From positions 620,001 to 684,000 of the forward strand of contig NZ_CP088252.1 of NCBI RefSeq assembly GCF_021117385.1: 64,000 bases of DNA, written 5' to 3'. The notes under the pieces were generated by a model. That model saw only the letters and a program-made list of their open reading frames with translations, ran no database searches and was not told the origin of the DNA. Shown in pieces: positions 54,545 through 64,000 of the stretch. How positions within the stretch are numbered: the first letter of the stretch is position 1; every line of letters begins with the position of its first letter. The translations under genes and the position numbers were made by a program. Source of the stretch: Frateuria soli. Its GTDB lineage: Bacteria > Pseudomonadota > Gammaproteobacteria > Xanthomonadales > Rhodanobacteraceae.

Positions 54545-56179
54545 TCAGAGCAACAGTCGCGTATCGGCCGGATCCGCGGGTGCCAGGCGGTCCAGCCCGT
54601 GTGCCACGAAGCGCCGCAACGCCGCCCCGGGACGCATGTCGCACCGTCCGCGGGCGAAGGTCGACTGGCGCGCGAGCAGGGCGGCCGCGGCGCAGCGGGC
54701 CAGCGTGAGCGACAGGCCGCGAGCCGCGGCCTCCAGATCGGCGCGGTCGCTCCCGGACGCCTGCAATTGTCGTGAGGCCGCATCGAACGCAGCGTGGATG
54801 GGCGCCACTGCCTCGGGCTCATGGCAGCCATCGACCCAGCCGTCGATCGCGGTGCGCAGCGCGCCCAGGCCCTCGCCGAGCGCGCGCAGGCTATCCAGCG
54901 CGAGCACGTTGGTGGTGCCTTCCCAGATCGCGTAGACCTGCGCGTCGCGCAGCAGTTGGGGCAGCCCGGTGTCCTCGATGTAGCCGGCGCCGCCGAAGCA
55001 CTCGAGTGCCTCGGAGCACAGCGCCACCGCCACCTTGCCGGTCCACAGCTTGGCCAGCGGCGTGAGCAGGCGCAGCAGCGCACCCTCATGCGGCGCGGCC
55101 TGGCCTTGTTCCACGCGGCCAAGCAGTTGCACGACCTCGAACGCCAGCGCGAAGGCGCCTTCGAACTCGGCGCGCATGTCGGCCAGGGTGCGCGCATGCA
55201 GCGGTTGCTCGATCAAGGGGTGGCCAAACGCTTCGCGCCGCGCCGCGTAGTCGCAGGCGAGCGCCAGCGCGCGCGCCATGCTGGCCACCGCGCACACGGC
55301 GTTCCAGGTGCGGGTGACGTTGAGCATCGGCGCGACCTGACGCACGCCCTGCGCCAGCTCGCCCAGCGGCCAGGCCGGCAGGCCGTCGAGGTGGATCTCG
55401 GCGGTCGGCAGCTCGCGGGTGCCAAGTTTGTCTTTCAGGCGCTCGACCACCAGCTCCGGCTTGCGCGCCGTGCCGTCCATCGTCTCGGCGTAGAACAGGG
55501 CCAGCGCGGCGGCACCCTCGCCGGCGCCGTCCGGGCGCGCCAGCGCGAGCGCGGCCTCGCCCACCACGGCCGAACTGAACCACTTGCGTCCGTACAGGCG
55601 CCACTGGCCGGCTTCATCCTGCCGCGCGACGGTGCCGGTGCGGCCCACGTCGGATCCGCCGGCGGTCTCGGTCATCCACTGACCACTCAGCCAGAAGGTG
55701 GCCGGATCGCGGCTGAGGAAATGCGGCAGCGCGCGGTCGATCAGCACCTGGTTGCCGGACGCCTTCAGCGCTGCGATGGCGCCATCGGTCATCGCCAGCG
55801 GGCAGGTGTAGAACTCGCTGGCCAGGTGATAGAGGTAGACGCGGGCGAACTGCTCCAGTCGTGCGTGTTCGTGTGGCTCGTGACCGGCCGCCAGGATCGC
55901 GTGGCGGGTGGTCAGGCCGGCGCCTTCCTGCCAGGCGGCGGTCAGTTCGATGCGGTCCACGCGCCGGCCCCATGCATCCCAGCGCGTGAGCACCGGTGTT
56001 CGTGGCGTGCTGCGGCGGGCGCGCTCCCAGGCGAATTGTGCGTAGTCGCCCAGGGCGTCGAGGTCGGCCTCGAGCGCCGGCCGCCGGTCCGACGGAATCA
56101 CGCGGTCCAGCAAGGCCAGCAGCGTGCGGTCGTTGCGGTACGGGTGGACCAGTTGCGGCCCGGTCTGCAGGAAATCCAT
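54545..56179 (-). CDS. AidB-like acyl-CoA dehydrogenase-family protein
   Basis: A 544-residue flavoprotein of the AidB type: [60 protein letters not shown] and [17 protein letters not shown]-terminal extension typical of AidB rather than normal acyl-CoA dehydrogenases. AidB is linked to the alkylation response, and its exact chemistry is unresolved. The ATG at 56179 gives the [17 protein letters not shown] start. Confidence 0.9.
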   Translation of the reverse strand: MDFLQTGPQLVHPYRNDRTLLALLDRVIPSDRRPALEADLDALGDYAQFAWERARRSTPRTPVLTRWDAWGRRVDRIELTAAWQEGAGLTTRHAILAAGHEPHEHARLEQFARVYLYHLASEFYTCPLAMTDGAIAALKASGNQVLIDRALPHFLSRDPATFWLSGQWMTETAGGSDVGRTGTVARQDEAGQWRLYGRKWFSSAVVGEAALALARPDGAGEGAAALALFYAETMDGTARKPELVVERLKDKLGTRELPTAEIHLDGLPAWPLGELAQGVRQVAPMLNVTRTWNAVCAVASMARALALACDYAARREAFGHPLIEQPLHARTLADMRAEFEGAFALAFEVVQLLGRVEQGQAAPHEGALLRLLTPLAKLWTGKVAVALCSEALECFGGAGYIEDTGLPQLLRDAQVYAIWEGTTNVLALDSLRALGEGLGALRTAIDGWVDGCHEPEAVAPIHAAFDAASRQLQASGSDRADLEAAARGLSLTLARCAAAALLARQSTFARGRCDMRPGAALRRFVAHGLDRLAPADPADTRLLL

Positions 56180-56436
56180 GGCGCGTTCCTGTTGCGGGAT
56201 ACGCGCGAGTATAGGCGCAGGGTCGTGGGTGGGACGCGAGGCCTTTGGCTTCGGCGCTGCGCATCCGCGCTCACGGTGGAGGGTGTTTTTGGGGGCCGTC
56301 GGGTCCAGCCCGCGCCGAGCGCATGCGTGTGGCGTCGCCCCAGGCTGCACGACCGGGTCTCTCAAGGAGCTACCGGCAGGTAGTCGAGGATTCGGGCGAA
56401 GCGGTGCGCCAGCGCCCCGCTCACGGGCAAGCGGGT

Positions 56437-56769
56437 TCAGCCTTGCGGCTTTCTGCGCCTGACCCCCGCCCCCAGCGCCACGATCAGCAACAGGGTCAAC
56501 CCGATCTCCGCCAATGCCAGCCACTTCTCGGTTGGCGCACTCCACGCCTCGGCCACGCCGTGGCAGAAGTAGAACAGGCTGAGGATGCCCACCCACAACA
56601 GCGCGCGGCGCAGGTCCGGCAGTGCGGTGAACGGCAGCAGCAGCGGGACCACGGTGACCGCCAGCACCAGCCACGTCGGCAGGTGCTCCGGGCGGGCGAG
56701 CCAGCCGTGCCACGCCAGTTGCAGCACGATCAGCGCGAACCATGCGGCGCGGCCGATGCAATGGGGCAT
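56437..56769 (-). CDS. DUF2069 membrane protein
   Basis: A 110-residue protein with four transmembrane helices and the DUF2069 layout: [40 protein letters not shown] and [20 protein letters not shown]. It directly follows wrbA on the same strand, a pairing frequent in proteobacteria. A GTG at 56787 that overlaps the wrbA stop is an alternative start. Function unknown. Confidence 0.88.
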   Translation of the reverse strand: MPHCIGRAAWFALIVLQLAWHGWLARPEHLPTWLVLAVTVVPLLLPFTALPDLRRALLWVGILSLFYFCHGVAEAWSAPTEKWLALAEIGLTLLLIVALGAGVRRRKPQG

Positions 56770-56783
56770 TGCGATCGTCCCGC

Positions 56784-58715
<1,932 letters not shown>

Positions 58716-58719
<4 letters not shown>

Positions 58720-59183
58720 AGCTCGCCCCGCTCGCCCTTGCCATCTGCCTGCTCGCCGGCGCGATCCCCGCGCATGCGGCCATGCCCGCGCAGCCGGCGC
58801 TCAAGGTGACCACCCTGGACGGCGAGCCGTTCGACCTGGCCGCGCAACGCGGGCGCTGGGTGATCGTCAACTTCTGGGCGACCTGGTGCGTGCCGTGCAT
58901 CAAGGAGATGCCCGATATCTCGCGCTTCGTGAAAGCGCACGCCAACGTGCGCGCCATTGGCCTGGCCTACGAGGACAGCGACAAGGCGGACATCCAGGCC
59001 TTCCTCGCCAAGCACCCGGTGAGCTACCCGATCGCCCAGGTCTCGCTGGACGATTCGCCGGAGGACTTCGACGAACCGCGCGGCCTGCCCACCACCTACC
59101 TGATCGCGCCCGACGGCCACGTGGCCAGGCGTTTCGTCGGCCCGGTGACCGAGCAGACGCTGCGCGCGGCGATCGGCCAGTGA
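58716..59183 (+). CDS. TlpA/ResA-like thioredoxin, exported
   Basis: A 155-residue protein with a signal peptide (about 1-22) and a thioredoxin-like fold with W-C-V-P-C (VNFWATWCVPCIKEMPDISR) and the cis-Pro segment GLPTTYLIAPDG. Probably a periplasmic disulfide reductase, for example for cytochrome c maturation or other exported proteins. The ATG overlaps the YihY stop; the acylphosphatase gene follows after one base. Confidence 0.92.
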
Positions 59184-59184
59184 C

Positions 59185-59451
59185 ATGGCGGTCGCGCGCT
59201 TCCTCGTCAGCGGCCGGGTGCAGGGCGTGTTCTATCGCGCCAGCACCCGTGACCAGGCGCGGCGGCTGGGCCTGACCGGCCACGCGTGCAACCTGCCGGA
59301 CGGCTGCGTCGAAGTGCTCGCGTACGGTCCGGCCGAGGCGCTCGATGCTCTCGAGCGCTGGTTGTGGCAGGGGCCGCCAGCGGCGGAGGTGAGGAGTGTC
59401 GAGCGCACGCCTCTGGACGGCGAGGCGCCGCCTTTCTTCACTACCGCATGA
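59185..59451 (+). CDS. acyP: Acylphosphatase
   Basis: An 88-residue protein with the signature SGRVQGVFYRASTRDQARRL, including the catalytic Arg, and GHACNLPDGCVEVLAYGP with the catalytic Asn. It hydrolyses acyl phosphates. It is the last gene of yihY, tlpA-like, acyP, and converges with the TPR glycosyltransferase gene 45 bases on. Confidence 0.95.
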   Translation: MAVARFLVSGRVQGVFYRASTRDQARRLGLTGHACNLPDGCVEVLAYGPAEALDALERWLWQGPPAAEVRSVERTPLDGEAPPFFTTA

Positions 59452-59496
59452 ATTGGCAGGCCGGTTAGGCCTGCGTTCCGAAGCCCGTGGCGAGGG

Positions 59497-61650
59497 TCAG
59501 AAGTCCAGATCGATCGGCGGCCGGCCAATGCGGTGGCGGGTACCGATCGTCTGCACCACCCGGCGGAAATCCGCGGCGAAACCCGCGATGTCGAACAGCG
59601 GCGAGTGCGGGCGAAGGTCGGCCAGTCGGGTGCGGATCATGTCGAGTGCAGCACGGTCGCGGCCCAGCCGCACGGCCGTCGCCGCGAAGGTGTCCGGATC
59701 GTCGGCCACCAGTTCGGGCAGATGGGCGTGGTGCAGCAGGCTGGCAGCCATGCGTCCCGCGAACGTGTCGCCGGCACAGGTCAGCAGCGGACAGCCGGCC
59801 GACAATGCGTCGATGGCGGTGATGCGGGCACCGCAGGGCAGGGTGTCCAGGCACAGGTCGACCAGTGCATAGCGTGCCAGGTAGTCCGCATGCGGCAGGT
59901 CGGGCAGGAAGGCCAGCCGTTCCGGCGATACCTCCAGCCCGGCAGCCCGGGCGCGCAGGCGCTGCTCCACGCCAGCGGGCCCGGCGCGCAGCCACAGCAC
60001 GCTGCCCGGTACCTCGCGCAGGATGTGCATGAAGCGGGCGAACGTCTCCGGGCCGATCGTGGCGGTGGCGTTGAAACAGGCGAACACCATGCCCGTGGCG
60101 GGCAGGCCGCATTCGCCGCGCGTGGGCGGCGGCGCCATCGCGCAGCCCTCGAGCGGCAGGAAGCAGCGCGGCAGGGAAAGCACTTTTTCGCTGTAGCCCT
60201 CGCGGTGCGATGGCGGCAGCGCGACGGTGTCGGCCAGGATGTAGTCGATCCAGGGCGCGCCGGCGGTGCCCGGGTACGCCAGCCAGCTCACCTGCACGGG
60301 TGCGGGGCGCAATGCCAGGATGTCCGCGTTGGTGTGTGCACCGTAGCCGGTGAGATCGAACAACACTTCGATGCCCTGCGCGTGGATGCGCTCGGCCACC
60401 TGCGGTGGCGGCAACGCCTCGACTGCGTGCAACGGCGCCGCCGCGGCCAGGCGCTGGCGAACCACGCTGCCGTCCTCGGCGTTGGTGGCGAACAGGTGCA
60501 ACTCCAGTCCGCCCAGGCCGGCCAGCGCATCGATCAGTCCGGCCACGGTGCGGCCGATCGGGTGGTCGCCGATGCCGTCGGAAAGCAGGCCGGCGCGAAT
60601 GGGTGCATCCGGTGCGGGCCGGGGAGGGGTGAAGGCGAGCTTCTGCCGCAAAGGCGCCAGGTGATGCTCGATGGTGCGGGTGAAGGTCTCCATCGCCTTG
60701 CGCTGGAGCACGCGGTCGAACGGCTCCAGCGGCAGCACGAAGGGCACGATGCCGGGTTGCCCGGTCTCGATCGCTTCGCGCAGGCGCGTGGTCAACGACG
60801 CCTGCTCGCGCCAGTCTGCCAGCCGTCGCCGCAGGCCGGCGAGCCGGCTGAGCGCGGCGCCGGAGTGTGGCGCCAGTCGCAATGCGCGCGCATACGCCTC
60901 GGCCGCCTCGGCCAGCCGGCCGGATATCTCGAGCATCCGTGCAGCCTGGAAGGCGTGGCGCGGTTCGCGTGGCGCCAGCCGCTCGGCCTCCAGCCAGGCA
61001 CTGGCGGCATCCGCGCTGTGGCCCTGCGCCTGCAACGCGTGCCCGAGCAGGGCGTGGGCAGCATCCAGGCGCGGCGCAAGTTTCAGCGCCTCGCGCACGT
61101 GCGCCAGGGCCTGCCCGGCGTCGCCCACCTCGAGCTCGACCTCGGCGAGGTTGAGGCGCAGGCCAGGGTGCCGTGGTGCCGCGCGCAGCGCCTGGGCGAA
61201 GGTCTCGCGCGCTTCCTCGTGGCGTGCGGCGATCCTCAGCGCCACGCCGAGCATCTGCAGAACGGCCGGGTGACCGGGCTTGCGCGCCAGGGTGGCATGC
61301 AGCCGTTCGATGGCGGCCTCGGGGCGACCGTCCTCCAGCGCCACGTTGGCAAGGTTGCACTGCACTTCGATGCTGTCCGGCGCAAGCTCCGCGGCGCGGT
61401 GCAGGGCGCTCAGGCCGTCGTTGCGGCGACCCAGTTGCAGCAGTGCGATGCCGTGCAGCCGGACCAGCTCGCCGGACAGCGGGAAGTCGCGGCGCCCGCG
61501 TGCGGCAAGCTCTTCGGCCTCCCGGCTGGCGCCCTGGCGAAGCAGATGCGTCAGGCGGTCGAGCAGGGCTTCCAGCGCGGCGCGCGCATTCGCCGGCATG
61601 GCGCTCTTGCCGTCGGCAGAGCCACCCGGAAAACCTGTCGTCATCGCCAT
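59497..61650 (-). CDS. TPR protein with O-GlcNAc-transferase-like (GT41) C-terminus
   Basis: A 717-residue protein. Residues about 25-300 form roughly seven TPR repeats (for example LNLAEVELEVGDAGQALAHV). From about 345 to 715 it matches the GT41/SPINDLY region: GLLSDGIGDHPIGRTVAGLI, VSWLAYPGTAGAPWIDYILA, VFACFNATATIGPETFARFM and DALSAGCPLLTCAGDTFAGR. Family members transfer sugars to Ser/Thr of proteins; in some flagellated bacteria a similar protein modifies flagellin. Start at 61650 (ATG 61644 alternative). Target unknown. Confidence 0.92.
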   Translation of the reverse strand: MAMTTGFPGGSADGKSAMPANARAALEALLDRLTHLLRQGASREAEELAARGRRDFPLSGELVRLHGIALLQLGRRNDGLSALHRAAELAPDSIEVQCNLANVALEDGRPEAAIERLHATLARKPGHPAVLQMLGVALRIAARHEEARETFAQALRAAPRHPGLRLNLAEVELEVGDAGQALAHVREALKLAPRLDAAHALLGHALQAQGHSADAASAWLEAERLAPREPRHAFQAARMLEISGRLAEAAEAYARALRLAPHSGAALSRLAGLRRRLADWREQASLTTRLREAIETGQPGIVPFVLPLEPFDRVLQRKAMETFTRTIEHHLAPLRQKLAFTPPRPAPDAPIRAGLLSDGIGDHPIGRTVAGLIDALAGLGGLELHLFATNAEDGSVVRQRLAAAAPLHAVEALPPPQVAERIHAQGIEVLFDLTGYGAHTNADILALRPAPVQVSWLAYPGTAGAPWIDYILADTVALPPSHREGYSEKVLSLPRCFLPLEGCAMAPPPTRGECGLPATGMVFACFNATATIGPETFARFMHILREVPGSVLWLRAGPAGVEQRLRARAAGLEVSPERLAFLPDLPHADYLARYALVDLCLDTLPCGARITAIDALSAGCPLLTCAGDTFAGRMAASLLHHAHLPELVADDPDTFAATAVRLGRDRAALDMIRTRLADLRPHSPLFDIAGFAADFRRVVQTIGTRHRIGRPPIDLDF

Positions 61651-61704
61651 CGTTTCCCCAAGCCTGCTACGCTGGCCTGCACTGCCGCTACCCGCAAGGA
61701 TGCC

Positions 61705-62445
61705 ATGGTCGCCAGTCCAATGGAAAAGCGTCCGCTCGCCTCCATTCGAGGCAACAAGCGCCTGCCGTCCGTGCCCGGCGAGGATGCGCCTCCCGACAGC
61801 TTCGCTCCCGAACCATGCAGACCCGCCGCCCGCCGCCGGGCTTCGACCGTGCGCCGCTGTGCCGCGACGATCCTGGTCGCGGGACTCGCCACTCTTCCTG
61901 CCGCCTGCTCATCGCCCATGGACGACATCAAGCTCAATCCGCATCCGGTCCAGCGCTATGAACTGATCGCCACGGTCGACGCTCCCGGCGAGTTCGATTC
62001 GGTCGAGGGCTACCTGTCCTACGACGTGACCAACGTGGAGTGCGTGCCGAAGAATCCGGTCGAAGGTGCGCGCAACGTTCCCAACACGAGCCGGTCGTTC
62101 GTGATGATCCGCGTGGATGCGCATACGTGGAAGGGAAGCTTCTACAGGGACCTGTTGCAGGACGAGGATTACTTCGGGCTGGGTGTCTGTCACTGGGACA
62201 TCGGCACCGTGAGTCCCGGGTTCGTCGTCCACGGGCAAACCTTCGGCCCGGGGCTGATGTTGCCGGCGATGCTGAGCGACCAACCTTTCAGTCGCTATTT
62301 CAGCAAAAGCGATTACCTCAATCGTTCCAACAACGATGCGAATGCCGGCGTGGCCCTGGAAAGGACTATCCATGACGAGGAAGTCAGGAAACATCCAGAG
62401 CGCTTCTTTCTGATCGAGGTCAGGATCTCGAAGGTTGCGCCATGA
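61705..62445 (+). CDS. Putative lipoprotein immunity protein (X-Tfi) for the downstream lipase effector
   Basis: A 246-residue frame. The signal peptide begins near residue 48 (RRCAATILVAGLATLPAACS, lipobox LPAAC), so the GTG at 61849 may be the true start and the preceding residues may be non-coding. The mature part (PVQRYELIATVDAPGEFDSV, LLQDEDYFGLGVCHWDIGTV) looks like lipoproteins that partner Xanthomonadales lipase effectors. It overlaps the next gene by 4 bases (ATGA). An outer-membrane-anchored periplasmic location would protect against an incoming lipase. Assignment is by gene pairing and resemblance. Confidence 0.78.
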   Translation: MVASPMEKRPLASIRGNKRLPSVPGEDAPPDSFAPEPCRPAARRRASTVRRCAATILVAGLATLPAACSSPMDDIKLNPHPVQRYELIATVDAPGEFDSVEGYLSYDVTNVECVPKNPVEGARNVPNTSRSFVMIRVDAHTWKGSFYRDLLQDEDYFGLGVCHWDIGTVSPGFVVHGQTFGPGLMLPAMLSDQPFSRYFSKSDYLNRSNNDANAGVALERTIHDEEVRKHPERFFLIEVRISKVAP

Positions 62446-63977
62446 GGCTGACCAGCGCGGACTATGCCTGGGCGGCGAAGGATTCCTACCGCAATCTTGA
62501 TCCCTCTCGCATAGGCGAGAAGGACGTTGAGCTCAACGGCCATCCGTACAAGGCGTTTGCCTATGTCGAAAGCGCCTCTGGATTCCATGCTACGGCCTAT
62601 CGCCAGCTGGAACCGCCCTATGGCGTCGTGATCGCCTATCGCGGCACCGACACGGACTTCAAGAATCACGCACTGACGGGCGTACAGGATGTCGCGGTCG
62701 ATACGATCATGGTGGGCGATCGTTTCAACCCGCAGGAAGCCGACGCACGCCACTTCACGCAAGTGGTGCTGGAAAAGGCGGCCAGGCAAGGTATCCGGCG
62801 CGACCTCATAACGGTCACCGGCCATTCCATGGGCGGCACGCTGGCGCAGATCGAGGCATGGCGCTTCGGCCTGCGCGGGGAAACCTTCAACGCCTATGGC
62901 GCGGTGGAACTGGGCATCGGCGTGCCCGAGGGCGGCAGCCAGGTGATCGACCACGTCCTTGCCGCCGATCCGGTAAGCGCCTGCAGCCGCCATTTCGGGA
63001 AGCTCCGCGTCTATGCCACGGCGGCGGATGTGCAAGGCCTGCGCGAAGCCGGCTACCTCGACGGGCAGCATGGCCTCGGACGGGCGCTTTCCGCGCTGCG
63101 TCTGGGCGACCACGGCATCGACAACTTCGCGCCCGACCGGGGCGACTCCGTGCTGACGGCCGCCAACGAAGCACGCGCCGACCGCTACGCCGGGGCCATC
63201 GCCGCTTTCCGGCGGGATGCGTGGGCGACGCGCGCCGGCCTGCATGCCTCGACCACGATGCCCTGGTCGGCGCCCTGGGGCCTGGCGCGCATGACCGAGG
63301 CGATCGAGGCCGGATCGGTGACGGTGTTGCGCACGAGGGCCGGGGTCGAGCGGCTGGGCCATGCCGTGGCGCACCAGGCCGATCGGGCATGGGACGCGGC
63401 ACGGGGACCGCGCGAGGCGGTGGCGCAGGCGGCTGCCGGCGCGCTGCGGCGACTGGATCGGGGCTGGGCCGGCCTGACGCCAGGTCACGCCAGTGTCCCG
63501 GCGCATCGGCTTGCCGCACGGGCGGCGGCTTCCGACTCGTATCCCGCCCCGGCCAGCGGCGTGGCGACACCTTGGACGCCGGCGATGCCGGTGACGCCGC
63601 TGCTCGGAGATCCCGACCATCCTGCCAGCGGCCTGTACGTCCAGGCGCTGGATGCGGTCAGGCGCATGGAAGCCCGCCACGGCCTGCCGGGCGGTCCGCA
63701 CAGCGAGCGCGTGGCCGGCGCGCTGGTGGTGGCGGCCCGGCGCGACGGCCTGCAACGGATCGACCATGCGGAGCCCTCGGCGGATCGCGCCAGGGTCATC
63801 GCCGTGCAGGGCGAGCGGCACGGCCCGTCTCGCCGGCTCGCGGCGATCGATACGGCGCTGGCGGCGGGGATGCCGCTCGAACGCAGCAGCGCCGCGGCAC
63901 TCGCGGCGCAGGAACCCGTTCCTGGCGAGGCTCCGCCGATGGCCGCCCCGGCGATCGCGCACGCCCCGGTTCGTTGA
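62442..63977 (+). CDS. Probable type IV secretion antibacterial effector: class 3 lipase-like domain plus XVIPCD
   Basis: A 511-residue protein. The N-terminal half (about 1-200) is class 3 lipase-like: VVIAYRGTDTDF and the nucleophile elbow G127-H-S129-M-G-G. No signal peptide. Residues about 390-490 match the XVIPCD domain that marks Xanthomonadales T4SS substrates: DPDHPASGLYVQALDAVRRM, GALVVAARRDGLQRIDHAEP and VIAVQGERHG. A region of Ala-rich helix links the two. A lipoprotein immunity candidate is coupled upstream. I infer a phospholipase effector delivered into rival bacteria. No T4SS gene is in the window. Confidence 0.86.
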   Translation: MRLTSADYAWAAKDSYRNLDPSRIGEKDVELNGHPYKAFAYVESASGFHATAYRQLEPPYGVVIAYRGTDTDFKNHALTGVQDVAVDTIMVGDRFNPQEADARHFTQVVLEKAARQGIRRDLITVTGHSMGGTLAQIEAWRFGLRGETFNAYGAVELGIGVPEGGSQVIDHVLAADPVSACSRHFGKLRVYATAADVQGLREAGYLDGQHGLGRALSALRLGDHGIDNFAPDRGDSVLTAANEARADRYAGAIAAFRRDAWATRAGLHASTTMPWSAPWGLARMTEAIEAGSVTVLRTRAGVERLGHAVAHQADRAWDAARGPREAVAQAAAGALRRLDRGWAGLTPGHASVPAHRLAARAAASDSYPAPASGVATPWTPAMPVTPLLGDPDHPASGLYVQALDAVRRMEARHGLPGGPHSERVAGALVVAARRDGLQRIDHAEPSADRARVIAVQGERHGPSRRLAAIDTALAAGMPLERSSAAALAAQEPVPGEAPPMAAPAIAHAPVR

Positions 63978-64000
63978 AGGGGACCTCGAATACATCCAGG

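Noticed and set aside
59533-61704. Long plus-strand frame running into the lipoprotein gene
   Set aside because: It is the antisense of the TPR glycosyltransferase; only the part after 61705 (or 61849) has real protein features.

Overview
This is a GC-rich proteobacterial chromosome segment. The gene order fliI to fliR, flhB, flhA, flhF, flhG, fliA, cheY, cheZ, cheA, motC, motD, cheW is the gammaproteobacterial polar-flagellum layout. The XVIPCD-type effector, the REP-like repeats and the general gene complement point to Xanthomonadales, and I infer Rhodanobacteraceae (Dyella, Luteibacter, Frateuria or Rhodanobacter-like) without a database search.

Layout. (1) 1-10410: end of fliI, fliJ, fliK, fliL-M-N-O-P-Q-R, flhB and flhA, with two strong sigma-54 promoter matches in front of fliK and fliL. 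(2) 10609-19187: flhF, flhG, fliA, cheY, cheZ, cheA, motC, motD and cheW. (3) 19363-22437, minus strand: a periplasmic thiosulfate dehydrogenase set (tsdB, tsdA, a DsrE-like protein), then a FliK-like/FhlB-like pair that starts at 23594 and has its own sigma-28 promoter. (4) 23875-37322: a second chemosensory cluster (STAS, CheY-like, CheA, CheW, MCP, porin, CheW, MCP, CheR, CheD, CheB, small MCP, STAS) with three sigma-28 promoter matches of the form T[CA]AAG-N14-GCCGA. (5) 37412-61650: housekeeping and regulatory genes: an ECF sigma factor, M13 and M4 metallopeptidases, Nudix hydrolase, mntP with a yybP-ykoY riboswitch, a 5'-3' exonuclease, cytidine deaminase, a transhydrogenase operon (pntAA/pntAB/pntB) split by an opposite-strand sigma-factor module, sufT, a short asparaginase, an AidB-like acyl-CoA dehydrogenase, wrbA, a YihY/BrkB protein, a TlpA-like thioredoxin, acylphosphatase, and a TPR/O-GlcNAc-transferase-like protein. 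(6) 61705-63977: a lipoprotein plus a class 3 lipase-like protein ending in a XVIPCD domain, read as a type IV secretion antibacterial effector with its immunity protein.

How it fits together. FlhF and FlhG set flagellar position and number. Sigma-54 drives middle flagellar genes, and FliA (sigma-28) then drives the late chemosensory operons found here. The first Che set (CheY, CheZ, CheA with a triplicated linker motif, CheW) belongs to the motor-control core. Adaptation enzymes (CheR, CheB, CheD) and receptors lie in the second cluster, and two receptors end in a CheR-docking-like WxxF pentapeptide.

Repeats are a theme. GGGAATC/GATTTCCC repeats and REP-like palindromes have entered the flagellar locus several times. 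They contribute coding sequence to the FliO N-terminus, the FlhF linker and the FliA C-terminus. I saw no tRNA, rRNA, CRISPR array, insertion sequence or prophage gene.
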